Below, in pieces: positions 46,438 through 55,680 of a stretch of 64,000 nt of DNA. The stretch's first letter is position 1. Every line of letters starts with the position of its first letter. The notes below the pieces were generated by a model. That model did not search any database, was not told the DNA's origin, and worked only from the letters and a program-made list of their open reading frames with translations. Source of the DNA: Gammaproteobacteria bacterium (GTDB lineage Bacteria; Pseudomonadota; Gammaproteobacteria; Acidiferrobacterales; Sulfurifustaceae); NCBI GenBank assembly GCA_016199745.1, contig JACQFZ010000057.1:115680-179679 (forward strand), in the 5' to 3' direction. The position numbers were made by a program, and so were the translations under genes.

Positions 46438-47691
46438 ATGGGGGGGGATCGCAATCTCTTGGGCGGTATTAATAAGTTAAACATTATCATTGCCGCCGCC
46501 AGCGTAGGTCAGGCGGCGCCATTGATTCTGCTGTTGTTGCGTTCTGCCGTCAAAAACCGGGCGAACTACTGGCTGGCGCTAGCGTTGGCCGGGCTTTCTA
46601 TTAACTGTATCGCCACCCTCTTTCTGCAATTCGATATGGCCCACCAAGGGGCACTGCTACTCGCTTTCGTTCCTACGGCAGTTCTCTCAATCGGCCCAGC
46701 ATTGTGGCTTTATATACGAACACTGACGCAGCCTGTACCCGCGTTCCGTCGGCGCGATGCGTTGCATTTTGCGTTGCCGATCGCGGCGGTAGTTTTCACC
46801 TGTGGCGTCATTATCGACGGCCGACTGGAGTTGCTCGTACCTGATATGAACGTCTCAATGACGAGCCAAACGTCGGTGATCTTGATAATGATGGCGCCAG
46901 CGGTTGCACAGATACTGGTCTATCTGCTCGCTGTTTTCCGCGCAGTTACGCAATATCGTCGTCGCTTGGTCGAGCAATTTTCCGAAATCGAGTCGCGCTC
47001 GCTTAACTGGGTCACTGGGCTCTTCGGGGTGGCGTTCGGATTATGGTTGGCCTGGGCGATGACTTGGACATGGTCGCTACAAATTGGCAACTCGATTACC
47101 GCTATTGGGATAGCGATTTACATTGGCTATATGGGCTACTACGGCGTCATTCAGCGTTCGATATATATAAGGCATGGAGTCCGCAGGAAGCGCAGTGTGG
47201 CTACTACCGCTAACTCGGGCCGCGAATCGGCCCATGCGCCGCCCGCGATGGAAGAGTCGGCTGTATCGGAAACGCCGATGTTGGATCGGGTAGAAGCCGG
47301 CAAATACGTCCGCTCAACCCTCACCGCTGAACAAATTGCCGTGCTTCAGGCGCGTTTGGAGGCGGTTATAAAGACCGATAAGCCATATTTGGAAGAGGAC
47401 CTAACATTAGCCGACCTCGCCGAGCAAATCGATGCCACGCCAAATCAATTATCACAGCTGATTAACCAGCATATGGGCGCCAACTTCTACGATTTCATTA
47501 ACCGGATGCGCATCGATGCCGTAAAGCGGGCGATCGATGATCCATCGTTCGATTCTTTTTCGCTGCTCGACGTTGCCTATATCAGCGGTTTTCGCTCAAA
47601 GACCACGTTCAACTCAGTGTTCAAACGCGTTGAAGGGATGACGCCTAGCGAGTATCGCAAGACCCGATCGAGACAGGCGACCGCCGCTTGA
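46438..47691 (+). CDS. Membrane-anchored AraC family transcriptional regulator
   Basis: 417 residues. Residues about 12-245 hold seven predicted transmembrane helices (LNIIIAAASVGQAAPLILLL; YWLALALAGLSINCIATLFL; ALLLAFVPTAVLSIGPALWL and so on) and residues about 310-410 a two-helix-turn-helix AraC domain (DLTLADLAEQIDATPNQLSQ; LLDVAYISGFRSKTTFNSVF; MTPSEYRKTR). This architecture (7TM plus AraC) suggests direct membrane signal sensing. A run of eight G begins at the third base of the start codon. A remnant of a close paralogue lies at 48480-48572. Confidence 0.9.
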   Translation: MGGDRNLLGGINKLNIIIAAASVGQAAPLILLLLRSAVKNRANYWLALALAGLSINCIATLFLQFDMAHQGALLLAFVPTAVLSIGPALWLYIRTLTQPVPAFRRRDALHFALPIAAVVFTCGVIIDGRLELLVPDMNVSMTSQTSVILIMMAPAVAQILVYLLAVFRAVTQYRRRLVEQFSEIESRSLNWVTGLFGVAFGLWLAWAMTWTWSLQIGNSITAIGIAIYIGYMGYYGVIQRSIYIRHGVRRKRSVATTANSGRESAHAPPAMEESAVSETPMLDRVEAGKYVRSTLTAEQIAVLQARLEAVIKTDKPYLEEDLTLADLAEQIDATPNQLSQLINQHMGANFYDFINRMRIDAVKRAIDDPSFDSFSLLDVAYISGFRSKTTFNSVFKRVEGMTPSEYRKTRSRQATAA

Positions 47692-47859
47692 CCGCTGAAC
47701 GGCGTCCGCGCCTATAGGCGTGGACGATGATGTCGCTCTAATGATGCAAGATTCACCTGCCTAAGTGCAGCACGCGCGCCCATAGGGCGCCGTTGCCAGG
47801 GATGGTGACGGGAACGGTAAGGAACAGCGAACAAAAGATAGGTACTAGACCGTCGAGCC

Positions 47860-48267
47860 ATGAACGCTGAGCAACGCCTGACACTGGTAGATGTCATAGA
47901 TGAATTAAAAGCGGTAAGCACTGCTGGGTTAGTACCGCAGCTACATATGGCCCTAAAGCGGGCGATGGTTGTGCTGGAAGCGATAACAGCACTTGATCTG
48001 CCGGCCAACGATGGCTCGGCAATTTTGAGTGAGCGTCAGATCGAGATTCTGCGTTGGCTGCATTACGGTAAGACCAACGTAGAAATCGCCGAAATTACCG
48101 GCATTACTCATCGGAACGTCAAATACCACATTCAACAAATCTTCGTTAAGTTGAACGTCAGCAATCGCACACAAGCGGTTACCAAGGCACTGGCGCTCAA
48201 TATTATTGCCTCTGTGGATACAAGATGTGCCTGGACCGCGGCGACCATTCGCACAGTTAACGGTTAG
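47860..48267 (+). CDS. LuxR-type HTH transcriptional regulator
   Basis: 135 residues. The C-terminal GerE/LuxR helix-turn-helix is complete: LSERQIEILRWLHYGKTNVE, IAEITGITHRNVKYHIQQIF and KLNVSNRTQAVTKAL. The N-terminal 60 residues are short and helical with no recognised sensor domain, somewhat like the single-domain LuxR solos. It is 168 bases downstream of the AraC-type gene and followed by a terminator. Confidence 0.88.
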   Translation: MNAEQRLTLVDVIDELKAVSTAGLVPQLHMALKRAMVVLEAITALDLPANDGSAILSERQIEILRWLHYGKTNVEIAEITGITHRNVKYHIQQIFVKLNVSNRTQAVTKALALNIIASVDTRCAWTAATIRTVNG

Positions 48268-48321
48268 TTGTTGGCTCATCAATCTACCTAATAAAGCTGC
48301 TATGTGACGTGCTAGCGGTAG

Positions 48322-48351
48322 GCCGGAGCGGGGACGGCCCCGGTCTTTTTT
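48322..48351 (+). terminator. Terminator after the LuxR-type gene
   Basis: A GC-rich imperfect stem (CCGGAGC..GGCCCCGG) is followed by TCTTTTTT, 55 bases after the stop. Confidence 0.7.
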
Positions 48352-48479
48352 GCGAGTTAGTTATTAGCGGCAAAACGGTAGTGAGTGGCGATAGGCTTTA
48401 TAAAAATGCTGTCACTCAGTGAAGGCAAAAATAATAACCCGGTAATTACACGGTGAAGCGACAACAGCCGGATTCGATA

Positions 48480-48572
48480 CAGCCAATCCTTACCGTGTTC
48501 AAGCGCCTAGAAGGCATGACGCCCCATGAATATCGTCGGTCGCGATCGAAAAAGATGGATGTGACTGCGTAG
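48480..48572 (+). pseudogene. AraC-type C-terminal remnant
   Basis: An in-frame stretch TVFKRLEGMTPHEYRRSRSK followed by KMDVTA and TAG closely matches the end of the AraC-type regulator at 46438-47691 (SVFKRVEGMTPSEYRKTRSR). Nothing upstream is homologous, so only the last 30 codons of a duplicated gene survive. Confidence 0.75.
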
Positions 48573-48608
48573 CATTTATGTCGGCGAGCAGCGCCGTCTA
48601 GCAATCTG

Positions 48609-50702
48609 CTACGGTGTCTCTGCCAAACTCTTAAGCAGGGTAAGTTGTGCTGCTATCGGCGGCGCCTCCGGTGTGGCAACGCGCACATAGCTACCATCGC
48701 TCCGAAGTTCCCACGCTTGCGTGTTATCGGCGAGATACGTTTCCAGCGCTTCCTTGACGACGCGCGCACGCAATTTTGCGTCGTTGACCGGGAACGCAAT
48801 CTCGACGCGCCGAAAGAAATTGCGATCCATCCAGTCGGCGCTGGCGAGCCATACTTCTTCCTTACCGTCGTTCTGAAACCAATAAACCCGCGGATGTTCG
48901 AGAAAGCGACCGATGATCGAGCGCACGCGAATATTGTCGGAAATGCCGGCTAAGCCCGGCCGCAGGCAGCAAGTGCCGCGGATGATGAGGTCGATTTGCA
49001 CGCCGGCCTGGGACGCGCGATAGAGCGCTTGGATGATCTGCGGCTCGATGATGGCGTTCATCTTGGCGACGATCTTCGCCGGCCGACCGACACGGGCGTA
49101 GTTGGCTTCGCGCTCGATGCGGTTCAGCAGTTCTTTTTGCAGGGTAAACGGCGACTGTAAAAGTTTCTTCAGCTTCGGCACTCGGCCGAGACTGGTGAGT
49201 TGCAGAAACACTTTGTGTACGTCGTCGCCAATCGGGCCGTCGCAGGTCAGCAGGCCGAAGTCGGTGTAGAGCCGGGCGGTACGGTCGTGGTAATTGCCGG
49301 TACCGAGGTGCACGTACTGTCGCAGCTTGCCGTTTTCGCGCCGTACCACCAACACCATCTTCGCGTGCGTCTTGTAACCGACGACGCCGTAGACGACGTG
49401 CGCGCCGGCTTCCTGTAGCGCCGACGCGAGGTTGATGTTTGCTTCTTCATCGAACCGGGCGCGTAGCTCGATGATGACCGTCACTTCTTTGCCGGCGCGG
49501 GCGGCGGCGATCAGCGCTTCGACTAACACCGAGCTTTTGCCGGTACGATAGAGCGTTTGCTTGATCGCCAGCACGTTTGGATCGGCTGCCGCCTGGCGTA
49601 AAAAATCGACCACCGGCACGAACGACTCGAACGGATGATGCAGCAGAATGTCGCCGGCACGGATCGCGGCGAAGATGTCTTCCCGGTGCGCCAACACCGG
49701 CGGCATGCCCGGTACGAACGCGGGGTACTTGAGGTCCGGGCGGTCGAGCAGCTCGGAGATTGCCATCAATCGATTGAGATTGACCGGCCCGTTGACCTGA
49801 TAAACGTCCGGTTCGCCCAATTCGAATTCGTTCATTAAATACGACGTCATGGCCGCCGCACAGTTGTCGGCAACTTCAAGGCGCACGGTGTCGCCGTAGC
49901 GCCGCGATGCGAGCTCGCCTTCGACCGCGCGCAATAGGTCGCCGACTTCTTCTTCGTCGACGAACAGTTCCGAGTTGCGGGTGACGCGGAACTGATGGCA
50001 GCCGGTGACTTCCATGCCGGGGAACAAATCGCTGACGTGGTTATGAATGATCGACGACAAGAACACGAAGTCGTGCGGACCGCTGCCGCATTCGATCGGG
50101 AGCTGGATCAACCGCGGTAACGCCCGCGGCGCTTGAACGATGGCGATACCGCCGACGCGGCCGAAGGCATCGCGCCCGCGTAGCGAGACGATGAAGTTCA
50201 AACTCTTGTTGAGGATCTTCGGGAACGGATGCGCCGGATCGAGCCCGAGCGGGCTCAATACCGGCAACAGCTCTTGCTCAAAGTAATTACGCACCCATTG
50301 CTCTTGCTCGGTGCTCCATTGGCTGCGACGCAAGAAGCGAATGCGTTCGCGCTCCAGCGCTGGAATGAGCTCTTCGTTCAGTACCCGGTACTGCTCTTCC
50401 ACCAGCTTGTGTGCTTCGGTACAGATGCGCGTCAGCACTTCCTGCGGGCCGATGTTGTCGGGACCGGCCTGGGTCGATCCCGATACGACTTGCTCCTTCA
50501 ATCCGGCCACGCGAATTTCGAAGAATTCGTCGAGGTTGCTGCTGGCGATACATAAGAAGCGCAACCGTTCGAGCAGCGGCGTGCTGAGGTCGCGTGCTTG
50601 CTCCAATACGCGCCGATTGAACGCGAGCAACGACAACTCCCGGTTCAAATAGAGTTCGGGCTGCTGCTGCAGTTCGATCGTGATGGTCTCGGCGCTGCTC
50701 AT
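48609..50702 (-). CDS. ppk1: Polyphosphate kinase 1
   Basis: 697 residues. It reversibly polymerises phosphate from ATP. Seen: N-terminal YLNRELSLLAFNRRVLEQAR, the central head domain, VLAIKQTLYRTGKSSVLVEA, and the catalytic histidine region HLGTGNYHDRTARLYTDFGL, followed by the PLD-like second half (ADWMDRNFFRRVEIAFPV). ATG 50702 by homology. A perfect CTGTCAT 7-mer occurs upstream on the minus strand (50795-50801), but no second phased copy makes a convincing Pho box. Confidence 0.97.
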   Translation of the reverse strand: MSSAETITIELQQQPELYLNRELSLLAFNRRVLEQARDLSTPLLERLRFLCIASSNLDEFFEIRVAGLKEQVVSGSTQAGPDNIGPQEVLTRICTEAHKLVEEQYRVLNEELIPALERERIRFLRRSQWSTEQEQWVRNYFEQELLPVLSPLGLDPAHPFPKILNKSLNFIVSLRGRDAFGRVGGIAIVQAPRALPRLIQLPIECGSGPHDFVFLSSIIHNHVSDLFPGMEVTGCHQFRVTRNSELFVDEEEVGDLLRAVEGELASRRYGDTVRLEVADNCAAAMTSYLMNEFELGEPDVYQVNGPVNLNRLMAISELLDRPDLKYPAFVPGMPPVLAHREDIFAAIRAGDILLHHPFESFVPVVDFLRQAAADPNVLAIKQTLYRTGKSSVLVEALIAAARAGKEVTVIIELRARFDEEANINLASALQEAGAHVVYGVVGYKTHAKMVLVVRRENGKLRQYVHLGTGNYHDRTARLYTDFGLLTCDGPIGDDVHKVFLQLTSLGRVPKLKKLLQSPFTLQKELLNRIEREANYARVGRPAKIVAKMNAIIEPQIIQALYRASQAGVQIDLIIRGTCCLRPGLAGISDNIRVRSIIGRFLEHPRVYWFQNDGKEEVWLASADWMDRNFFRRVEIAFPVNDAKLRARVVKEALETYLADNTQAWELRSDGSYVRVATPEAPPIAAQLTLLKSLAETP

Positions 50703-50984
50703 GGGGGCAGGTCTAATTTTCAATAATGTTACAGGGGAAATATGACTGCTGTGTTACCAAGCATAGCCCGAGACCCCGTTGGACCGATAATGACATGACA
50801 GTTTCGAGAAAATTAGGGCTAAGGGGTAATCCGTTTGGAAGAATAGGTAGTTAAGCCAGAATGGCGACCCAAAGGCTCATTAGGATTCGTGAATGCGGCA
50901 ACATCGTGCCGCCGGCTGGACAGTGGCGGTGTTTAGCGTTCTCATGAACCGAGCTTTTATGGAACCCCTGCCGAGATAAAGGAG

Positions 50985-52562
50985 ATGAGTCGGATGCTGA
51001 AGTTCCTGCGTATATTTTTCTGCGTGTTATGGGTCGTTGCTAGTTCGCCGTTGCTGGCGCTCGATGAGTTGCGGGTTGGGTTGAGCACCGACATCGTTAC
51101 GGTCGATCCGCACTTTGCCAATCAAGATTCCGTCAGCGCCGTGTGCGCGCATATTTACGAAACCTTAGTCGCGTTGGATCCGGATACGCACTTGATCCCA
51201 GTATTGGCGACATCGTGGCGTCCGATCAACGAGACGACGTGGGAGTTCAAGCTGCGGCGCGATGTTAAGTTTCACGACGGATCGCCGTTGACGGCGGACG
51301 ATGTGGCGTTTTCGATCGATCGGCCGGCGACGCTCACGACCAGTAGTGCGCCGTTCACCAGTTACACGAAAACGATCGTCAGCAAAAAGATCATCGATCC
51401 CTACACGATCCAGCTGACGACGGCGATACCGTATCCGTTGTTGCCGAACGACCTGTCGCGGATTTTTATCGTGTCGAAGAAGGCGGCGCAGAACGCCTCG
51501 ACCGAAGATTTTAATTTGGGCAAGGTCGAGGCCGGTTCCGGCCCGTTCAAGCTGACCAGGTACACCAAGGGCGACAGCATTCAGTTGCAACGCAACGACG
51601 CTTATTGGGGTGACAAGCCGGCGTGGACCCAGGTGACGTTGAAGATGCTGCCGAACGACTCGGCGCGCATGTCGGCGTTGTTGTCCGGCGACGTGCAGGC
51701 GATTGAGAACGTGCAGGCGAATCTGGTGGCGCAATTTCGCCAGAACAAGAAGCTGTCGGTGTATGAAAAGGTGTCCAGCCGATTCATGTTCATCTATCTC
51801 GATTTTCGCGACACCACGCCGTACGCGGTCGATAAAGCGGGTAAGCCGTTGGCGAAAAATCCGTTGCAGGATTTGCGCGTGCGCCAGGCGATATCCAAGT
51901 TGATCGACCGCAACGTTCTGGCCGAACGCGTGATCGATAAGCTCGGTGTGCCGAACGGCAATATCGCCGCGCCCGGCACATACGGCTTCAGTCCGACGTT
52001 GACGCCGGAGACCTACGACCTGGCCGGCGCGAAGCGGCTGCTGACCGAGGCGGGTTATCCCAACGGTTTCGGCATTACGTTCTTCGCGCCGAACAATCGA
52101 TTCATCAACGACGATCAAGTGGCGCAGGCCATCGGCCAGATGTTGACGCGTGGCGGCATCGACACCAAGGTGCAGACCATGCCGATGGCCACGTACATCC
52201 CACGCGCGGCGCGCAAGGAGAACGGCTTCGGGTTGCTCGGTTGGGGCGTCGGCGGCGGCGAGCCGTCCGGCGCGATGCGCGCGTTCTTGGCGACCACCGA
52301 TAAGGAAAAAGGGCTCGGTGCTTACAATTGGGCGAGCTACAGCAATCCGCGGTTCGATGAGTTGTTGTTGCAGGCACTGCGCACCGTCGACGACAAGCCG
52401 CGCGAAAAATTGTTGCAGCAAGCGGTCGAGCTCGCCGTGAAAAAAGATTACGCCATTATTCCGTTGTACAACCAGGTCGTGACCTGGGCGACTAAGAAGG
52501 GCATTCGCTATACGCCGCGCACCGACGAATTCACCTTGGCGCAGCAATTTCATCCTGAGTAA
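50985..52562 (+). CDS. Peptide ABC transporter substrate-binding protein (SBP_bac_5)
   Basis: 525 residues with a signal peptide (LKFLRIFFCVLWVVASSPLLA). The family 5 binding-protein core: LRVGLSTDIVTVDPHFANQD, TWEFKLRRDVKFHDGSPLTA (the SBP_5 hallmark), GSGPFKLTRYTKGDSIQLQR and a C-terminal lobe. It captures oligopeptides or dipeptides in the periplasm. It is the first gene of a five-gene operon with two permeases and two ATPases; the next gene follows after 6 bases. Confidence 0.93.
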   Translation: MSRMLKFLRIFFCVLWVVASSPLLALDELRVGLSTDIVTVDPHFANQDSVSAVCAHIYETLVALDPDTHLIPVLATSWRPINETTWEFKLRRDVKFHDGSPLTADDVAFSIDRPATLTTSSAPFTSYTKTIVSKKIIDPYTIQLTTAIPYPLLPNDLSRIFIVSKKAAQNASTEDFNLGKVEAGSGPFKLTRYTKGDSIQLQRNDAYWGDKPAWTQVTLKMLPNDSARMSALLSGDVQAIENVQANLVAQFRQNKKLSVYEKVSSRFMFIYLDFRDTTPYAVDKAGKPLAKNPLQDLRVRQAISKLIDRNVLAERVIDKLGVPNGNIAAPGTYGFSPTLTPETYDLAGAKRLLTEAGYPNGFGITFFAPNNRFINDDQVAQAIGQMLTRGGIDTKVQTMPMATYIPRAARKENGFGLLGWGVGGGEPSGAMRAFLATTDKEKGLGAYNWASYSNPRFDELLLQALRTVDDKPREKLLQQAVELAVKKDYAIIPLYNQVVTWATKKGIRYTPRTDEFTLAQQFHPE

Positions 52563-52568
52563 GACGGC

Positions 52569-53555
52569 ATGATGGTTTTTATGTTGCGGCGCCTGCTGCA
52601 AAGCGTGCTGGCGCTGTTAGTCATGTCGCTGCTGGTGTTCGTCGGGGTATATGCCGTCGGTAATCCGATTGATCTGTTGATCGACCCGCAAGCAACGCAA
52701 GCCGAAATCGCCCGCACCGTCGCCGCTCTTGGTTTGGATAAGCCGTTGTGGGCGCAGTATCTGTACTTCCTAAAGGGCGCCGTTAGCGGCGATCTCGGCA
52801 AGTCGTTCGTGCACGGCGTGCCGGCGTTGGGGCTGATTCTCGAGCGCATGCCAGCGACGCTCGAGTTGGCGAGCGTCGCCATCGTCGGCGCTATTGCCGT
52901 CGGCATGCCGCTCGGCTTATGGGCTGGGCTGCATCCGCGGTCGTGGGCGGCGCGCACCATCATGGGCGTGTCGATACTCGGTTTCAGCCTGCCGACGTTT
53001 TGGATCGGACTGATGTTGATTATGTGGTTCTCGGTGCAGCTGGGCTGGCTGCCGTCGAACGGGCGCGGTGCGACGATCGACATCTTTGGCATGCCGCTGT
53101 CGATATTCACGCTCGATGGTTGGTGCCACCTGCTGCTGCCGGCGCTGACGCTGGCATTGTTCAACATCGCTCTGATCATCCGCTTGGCGCGCACCGGCAC
53201 GCAGGAGGCGATGGCGCAGGACTATATAAAGTTCGCCCGCGCCAAAGGTTTGTCGAACCGTCGCATTGTCGGTGTCCACGTCTTGAAGAACATCGCTATT
53301 CCGATCGTGACCGTCGTCGCGTTGCAGTTCGGTTCGGTAGTCGCGTTCGCGGTGGTCACGGAAACCATCTTTGCTTGGCCGGGTATGGGCAAGCTGCTGA
53401 TCGATTCGATCAACTTGCTCGATCGTCCCGTGATCGTCGCTTACGTGTTGATCGTCGTGGCGTTATTCATCGGTATCAATCTCGTGGTCGATCTGTTGTA
53501 TGCGCTACTCGACCCGCGAATTCGCCTAGCCGAACCGAAAATGCGAGCACGCTAA
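52569..53555 (+). CDS. Peptide ABC transporter permease, DppB/OppB type
   Basis: 328 residues, six transmembrane helices. Family features: the N-terminal helix RLLQSVLALLVMSLLVFVGV, GDLGKSFVHGVPALGLILER, and the EAA coupling loop GTQEAMAQDYIKFARAKGLS followed by NRRIVGVHVLKN. It forms the translocation channel with the DppC-type partner at 53811. A palindromic repeat element separates the two permease genes. Confidence 0.93.
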   Translation: MMVFMLRRLLQSVLALLVMSLLVFVGVYAVGNPIDLLIDPQATQAEIARTVAALGLDKPLWAQYLYFLKGAVSGDLGKSFVHGVPALGLILERMPATLELASVAIVGAIAVGMPLGLWAGLHPRSWAARTIMGVSILGFSLPTFWIGLMLIMWFSVQLGWLPSNGRGATIDIFGMPLSIFTLDGWCHLLLPALTLALFNIALIIRLARTGTQEAMAQDYIKFARAKGLSNRRIVGVHVLKNIAIPIVTVVALQFGSVVAFAVVTETIFAWPGMGKLLIDSINLLDRPVIVAYVLIVVALFIGINLVVDLLYALLDPRIRLAEPKMRAR

Positions 53556-53586
53556 GAGACGGTAACAAAATGAACATTGGCACGTT

Positions 53587-53775
53587 AACTCCCTCCCCCT
53601 CAGGGGGAGGGTTGGGGTGGGGGTGGGTTAGTGACGCAACGTCGAAACCCACCCCCACCCTGTCGCTTCCCGCCCAGGATGCGCAAACTTCAACGCATCC
53701 GCTCAGCGGCGCGAATGTCCACCGGACATTCGTGAATTCCCCGCTTCGCCCCCCTGAAGGGGAGGGAACGCTACG
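53587..53775. repeat. GC-rich palindromic elements within the peptide-transport operon
   Basis: An arm of CTCCCCCTCAGGGGGAGGG type with TTGGGGTGGGGGTGGGTT (about 53590-53630) pairs with AACCCACCCCCACCC (about 53646-53660), and a further GCCCCCCTGAAGGGGAGGG lies at 53748-53767. A separate perfect hairpin CGAATGTCC-ACC-GGACATTCG is at about 53713-53733. The 255-base gap between genes 53555 and 53811 contains nothing else. mRNA stability or differential expression within the operon is a possible consequence. Confidence 0.75.
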
Positions 53776-53810
53776 TTGAAGTCATTTCATTTTGTTAGGC
53801 ACTCTAAGCA

Positions 53811-54695
53811 ATGACGACGCCAACGTTGTTCCGTGAACTCGTGACCAGCTACCGTGAAAGCAAACTCGCCGTCGGCGGGTTAGTCGTGTTGGTGGCGATC
53901 GTGCTGTTGGCGCTAACGGCGCCGTGGTTGGCTCCGCAAAATCCTTACGATTTGGCGCAACTCAATATTCTCGACGCGCGCATGCCGCCGGGGTCGCCGG
54001 CCGGCGACGGTGGCAAGATTTATTGGCTCGGCACCGACGAACAGGGTCGCGACATGCTGTCTGCCATAATTTACGGCTTGCGCATCAGTATCGCCGTCGG
54101 TGTGTCAGCGACGCTGCTGGCATTCGCGATCGGTACCTTGCTCGGTTTAATTGCCGGCTATGTCGGCGGGTGGACCGATGCGTTGCTCATGCGTATCGCC
54201 GATATGCAGCTGTCGTTCCCAGCCATCTTGATCGCGCTGATATTGATTACGGTGGCGGGGCAGGGTATCGGCAAGGTGATCGCCGCGCTCGTCGCCGTGC
54301 AGTGGGCGTACTACGCGCGCACCACCCGGTCGGCGGCGATGATCGAACGCCGGCAGGAATATATCGAGGCGGCGGTGCTGCTGGGTCTGTCACCGTGGCG
54401 CATTCTCTTTAAGCACTTATTGCCGAATTGTTTGCCACCGTTGATCGTAATCGCCACGCTGCAACTCGCCGCCGCCATCACGCTCGAAGCGACGCTGTCG
54501 TTCCTCGGGATAGGTCTGCCGATCACCGAGCCGTCGCTCGGTTTGTTGATCGCCAATGGTTTTCAATATTTATTATCCGGCGACTACTGGATCAGTTTTT
54601 TCCCCGGCGCCGCGCTGGTGCTGACGATCGTGGCGATCAATGTTGTCGCCGATCAGCTGCGCGACTTGATAAATCCGCGATTGCAGGCGCCGTGA
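53811..54695 (+). CDS. Peptide ABC transporter permease, DppC/OppC type
   Basis: 294 residues. N-terminal OppC-N segment (YRESKLAVGGLVVLVAIVLL), WLGTDEQGRDMLSAIIYGLR (the DppC signature), and the EAA loop AAVLLGLSPWRILFKHLLPN. Six transmembrane helices. Partner of the DppB-type permease. The ATPase gene follows after 7 bases. Confidence 0.93.
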   Translation: MTTPTLFRELVTSYRESKLAVGGLVVLVAIVLLALTAPWLAPQNPYDLAQLNILDARMPPGSPAGDGGKIYWLGTDEQGRDMLSAIIYGLRISIAVGVSATLLAFAIGTLLGLIAGYVGGWTDALLMRIADMQLSFPAILIALILITVAGQGIGKVIAALVAVQWAYYARTTRSAAMIERRQEYIEAAVLLGLSPWRILFKHLLPNCLPPLIVIATLQLAAAITLEATLSFLGIGLPITEPSLGLLIANGFQYLLSGDYWISFFPGAALVLTIVAINVVADQLRDLINPRLQAP

Positions 54696-54702
54696 GCCGC
54701 GC

Positions 54703-55680
54703 ATGACGTTACCGATCTTGAGCGTCGACGGATTGCAAACGGTTTTCGTCGGCAAGGGCAGTGTGCTCAAAGCGGTCGATGACGTGAGCTTTCAGGTGGC
54801 GCCCGGCGAAGTGCTCGGCTTGGTCGGCGAATCCGGATCCGGTAAGTCGGTCACCGCTTATTCGATCATGGGTCTGGTCGATCCGCCGGGCGAGGTGATC
54901 GGCGGGCGCATTCTGTTCAGAGGCCAGGACCTCCGACAGTTGCAGCCGGAGCAATGGCGGTCGTTGCGCGGTAATCGCTTGGCCATGATCTTTCAGGATC
55001 CGGCGATGGCGTTGAATCCGGTACTGCGGATCGACACGCAAATGATCGAAGCGATCAAGGCGCATGAGCGCGTCAGTAGCAACGCCGCCCGCGCGCGTGC
55101 GCGCGCGGTGTTGGTGCAGGTAGGCATTGCCGCGCCGGATGAACGCCTGCGCGCGTATCCGCACCAATTTTCCGGCGGCATGCGCCAGCGTGTCGCCATC
55201 GCTATTGCCTTGCTGCACAAGCCGGACTTGATCGTCGCCGACGAACCGACGACCGCGCTCGACGTGACGTTGCGCGGACAAATTTTGTACGAGGTTCAAA
55301 AACTGTGTCGCGAGTCCGGCACCAGTCTGCTGTGGATTACACACGATCTATCGGTGATCGCCGGTTTGGCCGACCGTGTCTGTGTGATGTACGCCGGCCG
55401 CATTGTCGAGCAAGGTAGCGTGCAGCAAGTGCTGGAGGCGCCATTGCATCCGTACACGCGTGGACTGATCGACTCGGTGCCGACGCGCGATCGACGCGGA
55501 CAACCGTTGACGCCGATTCCGGGATCGGCGCCGTCGCTGCAAAATTTGCCCCATGGCTGTGCTTTTCGCGAGCGCTGTAGTTATGCGACCGACGTCTGCG
55601 GCGAGGAACCGTTGCTGTCGGCACAGCACGGCCGGCAGTTCCGCTGCTTTCATCCGCTGCCTGCGCCGGATCACGCATGA
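54703..55680 (+). CDS. Peptide ABC transporter ATP-binding protein, DppD/OppD type
   Basis: 325 residues. Walker A GESGSGKSVTAYSIMGLV, signature FSGGMRQRVAIAIALLHKPD, Walker B LIVADEPTTALD, His loop ITHD, and the C-terminal oligopeptide-transport extension with cysteines CAFRERCSYATDVCGEEP that can hold an iron-sulfur cluster in OppD/DppD. Its stop overlaps the next ATPase start by 4 bases (ATGA). Confidence 0.94.
   Translation: MTLPILSVDGLQTVFVGKGSVLKAVDDVSFQVAPGEVLGLVGESGSGKSVTAYSIMGLVDPPGEVIGGRILFRGQDLRQLQPEQWRSLRGNRLAMIFQDPAMALNPVLRIDTQMIEAIKAHERVSSNAARARARAVLVQVGIAAPDERLRAYPHQFSGGMRQRVAIAIALLHKPDLIVADEPTTALDVTLRGQILYEVQKLCRESGTSLLWITHDLSVIAGLADRVCVMYAGRIVEQGSVQQVLEAPLHPYTRGLIDSVPTRDRRGQPLTPIPGSAPSLQNLPHGCAFRERCSYATDVCGEEPLLSAQHGRQFRCFHPLPAPDHA

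Noticed and set aside
50784..50810. Possible Pho box for ppk1
   Set aside because: Only one perfect CTGTCAT is present; the flanking 7-mers at 11-base phase do not match.
51165..52601. A 478-codon open frame on the minus strand
   Set aside because: It lies fully antisense to the peptide-binding protein gene, which has a signal peptide and SBP_5 motifs; the antisense product is Arg/His-rich with no domain, typical of a GC-rich shadow frame.
52919..53779. A 286-codon plus-strand frame running from the DppB-type gene through the repeat element
   Set aside because: It is out of frame with the permease, is His/Arg-rich without helices, and crosses the non-coding palindrome.
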